Shown: positions 32,531 through 43,552, numbered from the stretch's first letter. The stretch is 64,000 nucleotides of DNA from Sycobia sp. Sy_11 (GCA_018907035.1 JACCIC010000301.1:186001-250000), one strand, 5' to 3'. The notes: a model not told the origin generated them from the sequence alone. Numbers and translations are program-made.

Positions 32531-32904
32531 TGGTTGAATAATGTCTGATCTCATTTTAATTTTTTTTATTTTAATTTCTACAAAAACACAACATAATATT
32601 TCATTTATACATATTTACTTCTTCGTGACATCTCACCAAGCAGAACAGTATGTGTGTTCAATATTTTTTTTCGGCAGCTGGATTATCGATTTCATTTATT
32701 TGAGTCACAAGCGTCAATATAAACCTAACCAAAACTGGTTAGTGCTACCAAAAAGAAAAATTTTATAATTATTTGATAATCTTTTAAATAATATATATAT
32801 ATATATATAAAACAATTGAATTGTACTTCTGTCGACTGCCCATATACAAATTAATAAATATTTTTTATTGGTCTTACAGTCCAATCAATTTCAACCAAAA
32901 ATAA

Positions 32905-32935
<31 letters not shown>

Positions 32936-33202
32936 TAAAATAAAAATAAAAACTAAAAAATAAAAAATAAAAATAACAATAAAAAATAAAAAATAAGAAA
33001 TACAAATAATAAATAATAAAAATAAAAAATAAAAATTAAAAATAAAAATTAAATTAAAAATTAAATTAAAATGATAATGACAGTCAGACTGTCCTTGTTT
33101 ATATTCACCCCCGTAGACTAATCTGAAAATAAAATATTAGCTGAAAAAATTCTTTGTTAGTAAAGTGCAGTCTGACTGTCCCCAACACCCTTACCTAATT
33201 GA

Positions 33203-33256
33203 AGACTTGTCCAACGTTTCGAGCTCGCTACGGCTCCTCATCAGGGACTAATCTAA
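33203..33256 (-). ncRNA. Hammerhead-ribozyme-like motif, left arm
   Basis: Exact inverted counterpart of 33369-33423; see that entry for the structure. Confidence 0.6.
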
Positions 33257-33368
33257 ATCTTATATTCCAATCTATACATACTCATCCCCAAATTAATTTA
33301 ATTAATTAATTTTATTAATTTACGAAATTTGGTGGTGGGGATGAGTATGTATAGATTGGAATATAAGA

Positions 33369-33423
33369 TTTAGATTAGTCCCTGATGAGGAGCCGTAGCG
33401 AGCTCGAAACGTTGGACAAGTCT
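33369..33423 (+). ncRNA. Hammerhead-ribozyme-like motif, right arm
   Basis: CTGATGA at 33382-33388 and GAAAC at 33406-33410 form the two core boxes. Stem II is GAGC/GCTC (33390-33393 with 33402-33405, one bulged G). Stem III is the minimal ACGT (33409-33412). Stem I pairs 33372-33381 with 33414-33423, nine of ten positions, one of them G-U. The predicted cut lies after T33413 (GTT). A stem III this small is known to work poorly alone in such elements and better as a dimer (family knowledge); this palindrome carries two copies, one on each strand. Confidence 0.62.
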
Positions 33424-33690
33424 TCAATTAGGTAAGGGTGTTGGGGACAGTCAGACTGCACTTTACTAACAAAGAATTTTTTCAGCTAATATTTTATTTT
33501 CAGATTAGTCTACGGGGGTGAATATAAACAAGGACAGTCTGACTGTCATTATCATTTTAATTTAATTTTTAATTTAATTTTTATTTTTAATTTTTATTTT
33601 TTATTTTTATTATTTATTATTTGTATTTCTTATTTTTTATTTTTTATTGTTATTTTTATTTTTTATTTTTTAGTTTTTATTTTTATTTTA

Positions 33691-33721
<31 letters not shown>

Positions 33722-33774
33722 TTATTTTTGGTTGAAATTGATTGGACTGTAAGACCAATAAAAAATATTTATTA

Positions 33775-33777
<3 letters not shown>

Positions 33778-33830
<53 letters not shown>
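33778..33830. repeat. (TA)n microsatellite
   Basis: TA dinucleotides abutting the palindrome; a shorter TA run lies at 32791-32808 on its other side. Confidence 0.95.
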
Positions 33831-33834
<4 letters not shown>

Positions 33835-34610
33835 AGAATAGATAATTCAAAATACAGAAGTGTATTTTTACTATACCACCGCACGGAAATCACGAAATTA
33901 GACGAGAAACCATATTGACGACTTTTGTCAAAAAGGAAAATATACAAGCGTTTTCTTTTTGATATCTGGCCATCTACACCAGCTTCTCACTAAGACAGGC
34001 GATTAATATGCCACACCATTAAACGGCTGACGCCCCACCGAAGCAAGGCGACGATGCTGAGAAAGTGCACTGGAATCTCTTAGCTGCAAAAAACAAGCCA
34101 GACGAGGCAGTGCGGTACTCTGCCAAAAAAAAACAAAGATCATTCAGTTATGCTTTGTTACACATAAACATTCCCGGCCGCACCTAGCTTTCGCTTTATC
34201 GACCGTTTGTGCTCCAAAACTGTTGAGTATTCCTGATCTTTTCTTATTGGTGCAGACCTGTATATCATTGTGACTTTTGTGGACCTACAGTTTATAGTGG
34301 GTTCCGAACCATTTTTATTGCACCTTGTTTTTACAGATTAGAGTTGATTAACCAGTGTATACGCTGGTTTTACTTATTGCTAATTATATATGTACTTATT
34401 TAGGAAAAATAAAATAAAAAATTTTAGCATGTGTATTATTGCCTTGCGATTAGCTTTCTCGACCAGTGTATGGCACCGCTCTGCTTATATTTGTGTTTAA
34501 TTTTTGCCTTTATGTAGAAATTATTCTATGTGTATAATTCATGTGTGTATACCCTACAGTTCCAATTGCCAGTTCCCTACCTACCTATTCAGATTCCTCT
34601 ATTGTATCTG
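33831..34610. other. Unassigned DNA
   Basis: Mixed composition at 33880-34250, AT-rich after. No family motif recognised. Confidence 0.4.
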
Positions 34611-34614
34611 CTTC

Positions 34615-34925
34615 CAGCAGATTTTCTAGTGCCTCGAGAGACTCCTTTGTCTGGAGGAGCTCTTTAGCTAGTTTTTCGAAGGCTTTATAGTGTATTGTAT
34701 TAGGCTCAATAGAGCTTTGACCTCAATGGCGGTATTGTTATCTCTCTGGAATCTGATCCGAATTTCATGATATTTGGAACACACAGTCAGGACGTGTTTT
34801 GGTGTGTCCACCTCCCCACAAGTACAAGTATCGCTTGTACAAGTACAATTCCTCTGGTAGTTGTAGCGGCGCCCTTCTTCTACCCTGGAGCCATGCATTC
34901 CCTATCGCAACTGCCATACAATTTA
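34615..34925 (-). pseudogene. LINE ORF2 C-terminal Cys/His fragment
   Basis: The minus strand encodes CTCTSDTCTCGEVDTPKHVL, TVCSKYHEIRIRFQRD, a C-x-C-G...H...C cluster like those at the ORF2 C-termini of Jockey/CR1/R1-like LINEs. Only about 75 residues are open. The upstream region on this strand (34941-35147) has no recognised RT motif. The clade is not determined. Confidence 0.5.
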
Positions 34926-35167
34926 GGATTAGGGGCGTTTTTATAGAGTAGTTCCTTCTCTCGTCCGGGCGGTAAAGCCAAACCCCGACCCATTAAAGCA
35001 GAACGTTCCAAAGATTTGCTTGTCTGTGGTTCCTGAACCACTTGTAACGGGTTTGTGGTAATCAGGAAGTAAGCGCCACTTTCTCACTCCCAGCATCGGT
35101 AACTCCCGGGTACACCAAGCCCGTTTGATCCTATCCTGAGAGACCATTGCTATATTTTAGCTGCATC

Positions 35168-35477
35168 CCCCATCATGCTCTATTAACTAAAGATGAGGGA
35201 TATCTTGATATGTTGGTAAACGATTGTTCCGATTGAACAATGAGAAATGATCTCATATATAAATACCGCCTGAATGAGCTCATGCACATATTAGGCGAGG
35301 ACGAGGACGAGGACGATTGGCAATTAGAGGTACCTATAAGTAACAGAGAAAGAGTGTTGCACGAGCGCCACAACATTCCGACTTCAGGGCACTTCGGCGT
35401 TCAAAAAACGATCCATAAAGTTAGCCAGAAACACTATTGGCCTGGCATGAGATCTGGCATCAACACGTTAAACTGAA
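35168..35477 (+). pseudogene. pol: Gypsy integrase zinc-binding fragment
   Basis: The plus strand reads WQLEVPISNRERVLHERHNI, PTSGHFGVQKTIHKV and KHYWPGMRSGINTL. This is the H2C2 zinc-binding N-terminal domain of a Gypsy integrase (H-x-x-H...GH-x-G...YWPGM). It is preceded by an expanded acidic run EDEDEDD. The Cys pair expected about ten residues later is missing, since the frame stops at 35477. An isolated scrap. Confidence 0.75.
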
Positions 35478-35479
35478 TG

Positions 35480-36800
35480 TCAAGTGCATAACTTTAAGCT
35501 ACAAAAATGATTAATCTATGCATTATAATTTTAATATAGTTAGTGCGGGCGATCAAAATCAATAAAAATATTTTTCTTTTCAGTGAATGTTAAACTTTAT
35601 CACCATAAATATCCTAGAGCAATTATAATTTAAATCATTGATATAGACTTGAAATGTGTTGTTAAAGACTTGCTATGAAATGTAGTTTACCAAAAAAATT
35701 CTTGTTATGTTAAATTTAAGAAATGTAATATTTTCGGGTTATATTATTATCGTCATCGTCAGAATTTACTCCTAGAGATTGTGACGTTATCAGGAAAAGG
35801 AATTTTTTTTGAGAAACCGGTTAAGCGAAAATAAATTTAATTTGTTCATTGTTTATGAAGGCAAAATACGCATTTCGAATAGACAAATTTGTAAATCATG
35901 TTGCGAGCATTGCGTTCGACGTGTCTCGGTCGCTGTCGTCCGTTGTCGAACGAAACCCCCTTTTTTCTCTTCGTACTCGAAATTGTAGTGACGCGAGCAC
36001 GCGTCTCTTCGTTCTGGGTCGTCGAGGTACCGAGGAAGGTAAAGGGATAGGCGGGGTGGGAAGACTAAGCAAGAGAGCGAAGAAATAGAGAAAGTAGAGA
36101 TAAGGGAAGAGAGCGAAGGAAGTGAAAAAAAGGAAAGATAAAGAGAGATAGATATCGAAGGAATCTTGAATTGGAATAACTTATTCTCACAACGTTAATT
36201 TTAGAAGATCGATAAGGTATATTAGGCATAATAACGGAGATGATTTAATCACGTACGAAATTTTCTCGAAGAAATGCAGAATTGAATTTTAAATTTAAAT
36301 GTTGAAGCCCTTCTCTAAAAGATGAATTTTTTTTTTGAAGTTCTTATTATTATATAGAAAAAAATAATTTTTATTCTGAAATGGGAAACTATCATCAAAA
36401 TTTGTAATATTTAGAGAAGATATTAGCGATTGTTTAACAATTTACTTTAATAAATTATTAAATTAAATATATTATTATTCTCATTAGAAAAAAAAAAATG
36501 GAAGCAGAGAGAAAAAAAAGAAATCACGCGTTCTCTCTCTCTTTCTTCGCCTTTGCCGGTGCTGCTACTGTATTTCTTAGTCTCGTCGTGACCTTTTCCC
36601 GGTTTTGTGTGTATATTATACTGTTTTGTTATTATCTCCCTCCTTTTTCGGAAGTGGGACGGGTGCTTATTATGATGTGTTTTTAGTTAGAAAAAAAATA
36701 TTAATAAAATACCTATGTTATTTTCATAGCATGTAGCGCATTGTACCTCTCCCCTCACGGGGTCCATGCGTACGTGAAATCGCCGATTCCCGACCCTTTG
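35480..36800. other. Unassigned DNA with purine-rich tract
   Basis: AT-rich, with a G/A-rich tract at about 36040-36150. The 62-codon frame at 36498-36686 has no recognised motif. The right part (36700-36830) may be the far end of the minus-strand Gypsy that follows. Confidence 0.4.
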
Positions 36801-37284
36801 GCGATAACGCACGGCACCTAGGCGGAATAGCAGAGAAACCAAAATAATGTGGTATATTCATCATAAAGGAAAGTTCGCCAGGGCTGTGCGTGACTGTGGT
36901 GTTTTCTTATGTCTTTTCTATATTCCGGTGTGAGAATCAGCGGCATTACCCGGAATATCCCGTCACATGCGTATTTTGGATATTCAAAGGTATTAATTAT
37001 ATTTTTTTCGGTAGTGTCGGAAATTTTATTTAAATTATACAAATTAATGGTTTTGTTCGAATGATTCAACAAAAATAAATAAAATTTCCCACTTATTTTT
37101 GCTTTATATGGTCAAAAATTGTATTTATTATATTTTTTTTTCGTTCATTTGATCGACTCTAAATTTATTTTTTCTTTTACAGGCTTTAATCGCTGTCCGT
37201 GCTTAGATGTTCTGATTCAGTGGCGCAATAGATGCCATCATCTTCTATTCTTCTGATGACTCTTCTCCAGACTCTTGGTTGAAC

Positions 37285-38245
37285 TCACCAGAGTTCTCTC
37301 CGCCTTTCTTGAGCTGCTGGACTTCTTGTTTGCAGAAGGATTCTGCAGCCAATTTTTAATATTTCGCTCATACTAAAAATGATGATTAAGGTCGAAAATG
37401 TCAGGAGATATCTTTTAATAATAGTAATAGGACGCAGGTATTTTGGAGCTAGTTTTGCGTTAAACGCACCAACTATGTCGGATAATTTGTATGATCGTTT
37501 ATATACTTGTTCACCGATTTTGCGGTCCCATTTTCGGCGTTTGAGGTCATGATATTGTTTCTGCTTTGGGAAGCTTTTTGCCAATTGGTTGCGAAGTATC
37601 ATTAGTATCATTAGTATTTTGTCCATATAGTTGGAATAGAAAAGAGATATAGAAGCTCTTAACTCACGTCCAAAATTTAAGTACGCGGGTGTAAAACCCG
37701 TAGATTCGGATGAAGCGGTATTATAAGCAAATTAGAGTTCGCATAAGTAATTATCTAACGTTTTATAACTTTTCTCTATATATTGGGAAATGATAGCTTT
37801 AATTACCTTAATTTCTCGTTCTAGAGGATTACACTGTGGTGCATACGGGAGCGTCTATACTGTATTGCAGCTTTTTGTAACGTAGTTGTGAATTCTTTAG
37901 AAACAAATTATCTCCCGTTATCAAAGATAATAGTTTTTGGACAACGAAAACATAAGGTGATTTGTTGTTTCACAGCATATGCTATTGCTTCTGCCGTTGC
38001 TTGTCAGAGTGGTTTTAGTTTCAACCACTTAGTAAATTTGTCTTGCATAACCAACAACCAGGGGTTTAGTTTCGTTGATCTAGGTAGAGGTCCGATAAGA
38101 TCTACGGACATTATTTTCCATGGTTGCTTCACTAGTGTTGCATGTAACTTAACAGCTGGTGATTGCTGTATTTTAAATTTTTGGTATTGTTCTCAATTTC
38201 TCACGTATTTTGCTCTCATACGGAGCACGCCTGACCAGTAGTAAT
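37285..38245 (-). pseudogene. pol: Gypsy integrase remnant
   Basis: The minus strand shows WKIMSVDLIGPLPRSTK (first Asp), LLVMQDKFTKWLKLKPL, FRCPKTIIFDNGRQFVSKEF (second Asp) and, in the C-terminal part, AKSFPKQKQYHDLKRRKWDR and KIGEQVYKRSYKLSDI. The third catalytic residue (Glu) region near 37800 is damaged by stops. The retroviral-type integrase would insert element DNA. Confidence 0.82.
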
Positions 38246-38486
38246 TTTTTTCAATTTTCACAAGTATTTTTGCAATTCCTAGATGTCCGGCAGACAGGGC
38301 GTTATGGACTTCGTTCAGTACTCTATTTTGTTCAGACTTTGGTACACAAGCTCTCCATTGTAAATTTGAACTGATATCGTTGAATTCTACGATATGTAAA
38401 ATATGTTTGTATAATCTTCCATTTTTTATATAAAAATCTGGATAGTTTGTTGGATCATTCTACACGTTTTTTTATGATTTTTCGTA

Positions 38487-38870
38487 TCAGTCTTTTATTT
38501 TGATTTCGTTGGCTTCGACTACTAATGGCTGTCGACATAACGTGTCGGATAGTGACTTGTCGGTTCCCGGACGGTATTTAATTTCGAAGTCGTACTGTCC
38601 TAACTTGACTGACCAACGGGCTAAGCGGTCAGATGGATTTTCAATATTATTAAGCCATTTTAAAAATTGGTGATCCGTTAGTACAATAAAATGATATCCT
38701 TCAAAATAATCAGGAAATATCCACACACCACGTTTAATTGCTAGGTATTCTAGCTGGGTGGCAGAATAATTTTTCGTGGCTGGGGTTAGTATTCCACTGG
38801 CAAAAGCAATGGCTCTCTCGATCTTCTCATATGCTTGTATGATGGCTGCTCCCAATCTTCTTTACTGCCA
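38487..38870 (-). pseudogene. pol: Gypsy RNase H domain
   Basis: The minus strand is open for 122 residues: YEKIERAIAFASGILTPATK, YSATQLEYLAIKRGVW, GYHFIVLTDHQFLKWLNNIE, RLARWSVKLGQYDFEIKYRP and LSDTLCRQPL. It matches the RNase H module downstream of Gypsy RT; E (in LEYLAI) and D (in LTDHQ) of the active site are visible. The first catalytic Asp lies in the adjoining broken part. This is the best preserved segment of the element. Confidence 0.88.
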
Positions 38871-39900
38871 TCCGTTTGCAGGAAAGACGGGCAGCTCCAG
38901 TCTGAACAGGAAAAGATGGCTGCCTTTGTGAAGTTGCTTGATATTGTCAAACGTATTTTGCTCTGCTTCTCTCCATATCCACTTTGCTGTTTTCCTAGTG
39001 AAACAGTGTAACGGTGCGGCAACATTCGAGATATCTTTCAGGAATTGTCTGCACAATGATATTAGGCCCATGAATCGTTGTATTTCTTTCATATTTCGTG
39101 GTGGTACTAAATTAAGTAGAGCAGCTATTTTTTCCGGATCGGTTTGTAGACTGCTCTTGTCTACTATATGGCATAAATATTTTAGGTTTGAACGGGAAAA
39201 ATGACACTTATCAGGATTTGGTTTTAATTTTGCAGTTTTTAAGCGGTTGAAAACTTCTTTCTATTTTTCTAGATACTCGTCGAAAGTAGACAGCACAGTC
39301 AAGATATGCAAATGCATATGGTGCCATTTCTGGAGTGATTAATCTATCCAAAAGTCTTTGAAACGTAGTAGGTCCTGAGTGCAGACCAAGCGGCAGTACG
39401 TTAAATTCAAGAAGACCTTTTGCAGCCATTGTAAAGGCAGTGATACGATGGCTTTCAGGTATTAATGCTACTTGCCAATATCCATTTTATAAGTCAAGTA
39501 TGGACAGATACCTTGTTCCTTGTAGTTTATCCAATGCAGCATTAATTTGTGGTAACGGGTACGTGTTTTTCTTTGTCACTTTATTGACTTTCTGAAGTCC
39601 ACACAGAATCGCGCTTTTTTATGTTTCTATTTTATGATCACTACTAGTGAGCTTCATGGCCTGCTGGATGCTCTGATTATTTTTTCCGCTAGTATTTTAT
39701 CAACTTCTTGATTAACAATTTCTTGCATAGTTGGATTTCTTGATCGGTATTTTTGCTTAATTGGTGCCTTATCCTCTAAGACGATTTCGTGTTGCAGGAT
39801 AGAGGTAGGGCCCTTAATATTGTTAAATTTTTCCATTTCTGTTTTTAAAAACACCTCTAATTTTTTTGTTCTTTCGCATTTAAATTTTGCACTCCACATG
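38862..39900 (-). pseudogene. pol: Gypsy reverse transcriptase remnant
   Basis: From 39899 on the minus strand: KAPIKQKYRSRNPTMQEIVN, EVDKILAEKIIRASS, ARFCVDFRK, then FNVLPLGLHSGPTTFQRLLD, PEMAPYAFAYLDCAVYF, and thumb residues MKEIQRFMGLISLCRQFL. The catalytic YxDD reads YLDC, losing the second Asp. Stops and frameshifts occur between blocks (near 39600 and 39430). Confidence 0.85.
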
Positions 39901-39951
39901 GTACTTCAATTGTACATACTTGGTGTACTTGCTTGTTTGACGATTCGTTAA

Positions 39952-40240
39952 CTAACAATTATTTAATGTTATATGGATCTCAAGTTTTTTAATAGCATCC
40001 ATCCCGAAAAGAATAGGATGGTTCAATCCATTCATCACTAAGAATTTTTGTTGAAATCTTATCCCATGTACGTATATCGGTCGGTATATATTTATTCCAA
40101 GGTTGGATTCCGGTGCGTTTGCCAACACTACAATACGATTACTTGTCTCATCGTGCCATCCGAATTTCATGCAAATTTTACTAAGCTGTTCACTTACTTA
40201 TGTAAGAGCTCACAGAACCAGTATCTAGAAGTGCTTATAT
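39952..40240 (-). pseudogene. pol: Gypsy aspartic protease remnant
   Basis: The minus strand reads ALLDTGSVSSYIS (catalytic DTG intact, bases about 40205-40240), then MKFGWHDETSNRIVVLANA, IYVHGIRFQQKFLVMNGLNH and PILFGMDAIKKLEIHI. PILFGMD is the second conserved block of retroviral-type proteases. It lies directly upstream of the RT. Confidence 0.8.
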
Positions 40241-40521
40241 TTCATAATGACCAATCATAATGTTCACGAATATCGATTGTCTTTTTCTATTTTTAATTAA
40301 TGGTGGATCGTGCTGGTTTCTATGTAAGCCCGGCTCGCGGATCGTTTCCCAACGGATGATACTTACAATCACAAGTATAGACATTATCACGGCCACAGTA
40401 TGAAGAGAAATTTCTTTTGTTGATTAGTACATTTCAATCGGTCGTATTCGGTTTGCTTGCACTTTCAGCAATACTTATTCTGGTTGTATATGGTAACTAT
40501 TTTAATATTATAATTATGCTC

Positions 40522-40710
40522 TCAGATTTCTGGTTTTCTTGATATAAATTCTGGTTTCTGCATTGATGTGTTTGAATTTTTATGTTTATCATACTGTTTT
40601 TTCGTTTCTAAATACTCTTCCACTCGCTGTACAATATCTACCGTAGAATTAACATTGCGGCTACTAAGAATATTCACGCAAAATTTGTATGAAATAAAAT
40701 TAAATCTCAT
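40522..40710 (-). pseudogene. gag: Gypsy gag C-terminal fragment
   Basis: A 62-codon open stretch (VNSTVDIVQRVEEYLETKKQ) precedes the protease in the same orientation. Its position and an IVQRVEEYLE-type helix suggest the end of gag; no intact zinc knuckle was found between it and the protease. Confidence 0.45.
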
Positions 40711-40731
40711 CCGGCACGGAAAACTTGGCGC

Positions 40732-40733
<2 letters not shown>

Positions 40734-40762
<29 letters not shown>
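40734..40762. repeat. (GA)n microsatellite
   Basis: GA dinucleotides separating the minus-strand Gypsy from the plus-strand one. Confidence 0.95.
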
Positions 40763-40764
<2 letters not shown>

Positions 40765-40765
<1 letters not shown>

Positions 40766-41240
40766 CTGAGAGTGCGAGGGCGCTAGAACGCATACTCTAT
40801 CTCTCTTTCTACGGACTGGTACGAGCTCCGCGGATAACAGAAACTACGCGCTTGTAGACGCAACGCGGCGCGATAAGGAGGGAGCATCGAAGTATGACGG
40901 TGCGGTGCATCGCGGTGAGGTGAGATAGAGGAATGGTTTCGGAGTGGAAGACCGCTCGTCTCAAACTTAACTAACCAGCGACTGTAATTTTCAGTGTGTC
41001 GCCAGCTTTGAAAACGGCTTTATAAGGGGGGCCTACCGTCAGCGCCATAGCGGGTGACAAGTCTCAGGCACACTCGGCGCGCGCGAAATTGTATTAATAA
41101 ATTAATCTAAAGTCCGAAAGAGGACCAATGTAAACGAAAAAAACATTATTTCTATTTAGATTTTAAGTCTAATGACTTATTTCTTTCTTTTTGTATTTAT
41201 TATAAATAATAATACCCAATGAATTGCCGCTATACGAGCA
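40765..41240 (+). promoter_or_regulatory. Probable 5' LTR with TATA element
   Basis: The GC-rich segment holds TTTATAAGGGG at 41018-41028, a TATA-like element, then A/T-rich DNA with AATAAATTAATC and AATAATAATACCC, ending ACGAGCA. The order TATA, poly(A)-type signals, CA end, PBS, gag fits an LTR. No second copy is in the window. Confidence 0.45.
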
Positions 41241-41244
41241 AAAC

Positions 41245-41262
41245 TGGTGGCGTTTTGTGCGA
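41245..41262 (+). promoter_or_regulatory. Candidate primer binding site
   Basis: TGGTGGCGTTTTGTGCGA begins with the TGG expected opposite a tRNA CCA end, four bases after the presumed LTR end. The tRNA is not identified. Confidence 0.4.
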
Positions 41263-41404
41263 CTAGTGACCGAGGCGTGTTGAGCCGGAGCCGCGCACGT
41301 GGACAGAGTATTGGGGCATTAAGTTTTCGGCGACCGATCAAGAGTATTCAGAGCAATATCTGGTGGACCGCAAAGAGTGTAGAGACTCAGCCCGCCTAAC
41401 GAAG

Positions 41405-41765
41405 ACCGAATTGATCAGGGGATCCCCAGCACATTGAAAGGAGACGCGAAGCAGTGGTATCGACTCACACGGGCAGAGACCACTATCTGGGTGGCCTTCG
41501 AATAGGCGTTCAGACATAGATTTATCAATCAGCTCGGTGAGGACGATTTGCGGAGTGAACTGTATTAGAGTAGGCAAGATCACAGCGAGACCGACGCCAC
41601 CTTTATCGCAAAGTTCAGACACATCGTTTCGTACTTCCGGAGACCGCCGCCATTGAGCGAGCAGGTGATGATCATTGCCAAGAACTTACGACTAGAGTAT
41701 CAGATGTATATGGTGGACAAGATGCTCACAAACTGAAGCGTACTATGGAGCTCCCAAACAGATGG
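41405..41765 (+). pseudogene. gag: Gypsy gag capsid remnant
   Basis: The plus strand reads IPSTLKGDAKQWYRLTRAET, AFRHRFINQLGEDDLRSELY, SETDATFIAKFRHIVSYFRR and PPPLSEQVMIIAKNLRLEYQ, the retrotransposon gag capsid pattern with its QWY and F-RRPP landmarks. Stops fall in the middle (TAG near 41501 and 41567). Confidence 0.8.
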
Positions 41766-42179
41766 AGCGCACCGCCAGCGAAGTAGAAGATGAGACTCCG
41801 TAGTTTAGCTTACACCGTAGCTAAGGTCAAGGCAACGAAGGTCGCTCCATAGTGAAATCTCGATCGATAGTGAGGGAGGCAAGAAGAAGACTCGAGGAAA
41901 ACCCAAGAATGGAAACGCAAAGGTCTGAGAGATAGTAGCTATGGTTATACCGGGACCCGTGGAGGCCCAGACGCCGAGACCAATAACGACGACCGAACCG
42001 AAGAGGGCGCAGAGCTACGTGGCAGCTAAAAATGGCCCTCTCCTAATGCGTCACAGCAACGGCAAAGAGGTTGTGAGATGCAACAGCCGAGGACGACATC
42101 GCCCCAAGGTTCGAATCGCCAGCTTGGAGATAACGGTCGGGGGCAGAAACTTGGCCACGAGGAGGCGAGGAGGAGCTCG

Positions 42180-42375
42180 CCGACAATGCATAATCAGGAA
42201 GACAGATGTTTCTACGGTTCGTGCTTGCACTGTAGAGCAGTTGGATACCTGGCGTTGAACTACCCGAGTACCTTATGCTATCGGTGTCACCAACGAGGCA
42301 ATTCTGCCACCGACTACCGAGCAATCGGAGAAGCACACTGTCTTACTAATGGTGCGACGAATAGAACGTGGTAAT
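42180..42375 (+). pseudogene. gag: Gag zinc-knuckle region, decayed
   Basis: CLHCRAVGYLALNYPSTLC and CYRCHQRGNSATDYRAIG look like two CCHC knuckles in which the His and last Cys positions have changed (L, N and S, Y). The position between capsid and protease agrees. Confidence 0.6.
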
Positions 42376-43069
42376 CCGTGACTGCTCTGCGCCCAACTCG
42401 GACTGCGCGAAGTTGGGAAACGAGAGGACTGGGCGACGCAACAGTTTCACAACAGCGTTCACTATCGGGTGTCGTGAAGGCCTACAATTGTGCCAGAATC
42501 GAAGGAGGCTATCCCGAAGATAAGAGAGTTGGTAGACGACGGGGCCCCGAAGCGAATCAAATAGGGACCGATGGAGAACGAGCAAGGGCGGACGAAGCCT
42601 GCGCTGATGGTAGCAGATCAATCGGAAGATGCGATGCGGAACTAGTTGTGTGAGAAGAGAGACCAATGAAATCGAAGACTATTGGGTAGATCAGATAGAG
42701 ATCGGGGTATTCCCGAGGGAGCGGCAGATCTAAGAAGCAAAGTGGTACGGGAATGAGAGATCAGGTATCGTAAAGTCGCCCCACTCAACGAGAGAGGCGA
42801 GAGAATCGGTAGAGGTGTCCAAAGCGAAGAGAGCATCGGGAAATACTCGCTCGGGAAAAGATTAAATGAAGTTTTGAAGAGGATAGGGTTTCCACCACCA
42901 AGATGGCCGAGGGGTATGCCTCCACAGATTGACATCAGAATCATCCCACAGCAAAGCTCAGGGGGGTGGAGTCATAGTGGAGTACGAGGAAGCACCAGGA
43001 CCTGAAGAAAACTGAACAGGCTGAGGACCAAGAGGGGCCCGAAGTAGCCGGTGCTGCGATGAAAAATCG

Positions 43070-43382
43070 ATTATTTCTTCTCCTGGGGATAAACGGACAG
43101 AGTTATCGTGCGCTGTTCGAGCCTGCAGCAGTAGTCTCGGTCGTCGGATCTCGGGTAGCCGAGACATTTAAGGATTGACTGCGGCCGAACTCAACGGGGC
43201 TTAAAAGCGCGCTCGGTGGAGGGACGACCATGCTATCGTTGATATTAGAGGTGGATGGAGTAGTCGGATAGTTGGCGGTCAAAGCATTTAGTTTCGTAGA
43301 CCGTGACATCTTTCTGGGAATGGACTTCTGTCAGGTTTGGGAGATAGAAGCCTGTCTAGGACCTGGGCCGTGGCGTATATGA
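43070..43382 (+). pseudogene. pol: Gypsy protease remnant
   Basis: The plus strand reads LLLGINGQSYRALFEPAAVV, SVVGSRVAETFKD, then AFSFVDRDIFLGMDFCQVWE and CLGPGPWRI. The retropepsin active site D-[PST]-G is EPA here, so it is inactive. FLGMDF is the second conserved block. Two in-frame stops are visible. Confidence 0.75.
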
Positions 43383-43498
43383 GACTGTAGTGATAAGCAA
43401 AAAAATGAAAATATTAAATTTATCTGAATGTGCAACGGTAAATTATTCTGAAAATATTATGAACAGAGAGAATAAAATAATAGAATTAAAATTAAAAA

Positions 43499-43552
43499 TT
43501 GTACTTATGTCGACTGTATTGAGTTAAATTAATAAATATTCTTACCTGACGG
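43499..43552 (-). repeat. Penelope-like terminus relic
   Basis: TTGTACTTATGTCGACTGTA then AAATTAATAAATATTCTTAC: the same SalI-site-containing end seen at 32822, 15410 (inverted) and 52155. Confidence 0.6.

Larger units (their letters stand above)
32820..33781. mobile_element. Penelope-like palindrome (inverted 3' ends)
   Basis: Arms 32848-33289 and 33337-33778, 442 bp each, are inverted copies of one another. I found no difference by eye, even in the A-rich and T-rich strings. The spacer of 47 bp (33290-33336) is part PLE (ATTTGGTGGT), part AATTAATT repeat. Each arm holds the PLE tail, the GACAGTCAGACTGTC palindrome, 3' UTR and a ribozyme-like motif. The left side extends to CTTCTGTCGACTGCC at 32827. 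(TA)n lies on both sides. No protein-coding part. Confidence 0.92.
36800..40725 (-). mobile_element. Ty3/Gypsy element, pol-containing remnant
   Basis: Minus strand from 40710 to 37285: gag end, protease, RT, RNase H and integrase in Gypsy order (RT before integrase). All parts are broken by stops and small indels, but order and spacing are complete. LTRs were not defined; the 5' side is cut at a (GA)n tract at 40734. Confidence 0.88.
40765..43385 (+). mobile_element. Ty3/Gypsy element remnant (LTR, gag, protease)
   Basis: Plus strand: LTR-like segment to about 41240, candidate PBS at 41245, gag capsid 41405-41760, zinc-knuckle region about 42200-42340 and protease 43070-43380. It is cut at about 43385, so RT, RNase H and integrase are missing. 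Its GC content is clearly higher than that of neighbouring DNA. Confidence 0.75.

Noticed and set aside
41941..42666. Several ORFs near 100 codons on both strands
   Set aside because: GC-richer gag-protease spacer of the Gypsy remnant keeps frames open by chance; only the zinc-knuckle frame has a motif.
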